DNA of 5,449 nucleotides from Flectobacillus sp. (GTDB lineage: Bacteria > Bacteroidota > Bacteroidia > Cytophagales > Spirosomataceae), in NCBI GenBank assembly GCA_029865665.1, contig JARXAV010000352.1, forward strand, positions 1 to 5,449, written 5' to 3'. The stretch's first letter is position 1. Each line of letters begins with the position of its first letter. A model generated the notes under the pieces. The model saw only the letters and a list, made by a program, of their open reading frames with translations, had not been told where the DNA came from and ran no database searches. This document shows, piece after piece, positions 5,425-5,449 of this stretch. The position numbers and the translations under genes are program-made.

Positions 5425-5449
5425 TTACTTATGTTTACTACATTCTTAA

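Noticed and set aside
5431..5449. Possible plus-strand gene start (ATG TTT ACT ACA) at the right edge, preceded by TATAATTTG.
   Set aside because: Only six codons are visible, and the promoter-like string does not match TANNTTTG exactly.

Overview
The window looks like AT-rich chromosomal DNA from a Bacteroidota bacterium, most likely of the Cytophagales type. This is inferred from three things. A perfect TANNTTTG-type -7 promoter element precedes hemA. Starts generally lack a strong Shine-Dalgarno site. A lipoprotein begins its mature part with Cys-Lys-Lys-Asp-Glu-Asp, which resembles the surface-export signal described for Bacteroidota lipoproteins. I cannot name the genus.

All well-supported genes lie on the minus strand. 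From left to right: (1) the N-terminal part of a secreted protein of unknown function, cut by the left edge (1-369); (2) a strong hairpin terminator (528-564); (3) hemA, glutamyl-tRNA reductase, the first committed enzyme of C5-pathway tetrapyrrole synthesis (594-1862); (4) a 456-bp gap with the hemA promoter, a duplicated AT-rich motif, a doubtful 38-codon plus-strand ORF and an inverted repeat; (5) a lipoprotein made of two tandem group I truncated-globin domains (2340-3176); (6) a gap with a spaced palindrome and a terminator; (7) a small membrane-anchored protein with a metal-binding-type (HMA-like) fold that has lost its CxxC cysteines (3357-3782); (8) a 422-bp gap mostly filled by a roughly 97-bp palindromic repeat in three copies, itself built of 10-bp units; (9) an XdhC/CoxI-family molybdenum-cofactor maturation protein (4205-5266); (10) its upstream region with a hairpin and weak promoter-like sites.

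The genes do not form one clear operon. Terminators separate the left-hand gene from hemA and the HMA-like gene from the globin gene, and every gap is long. A loose link through heme runs from hemA (heme precursor synthesis) to the tandem globin (probable heme binding at the envelope), with a membrane-anchored HMA-like protein next to it, but this is conjecture from proximity. The XdhC-like gene serves molybdenum hydroxylases, none of which is encoded here. The most unusual items are the double-globin, possibly surface-exposed lipoprotein and the decamer-built palindromic repeat array.
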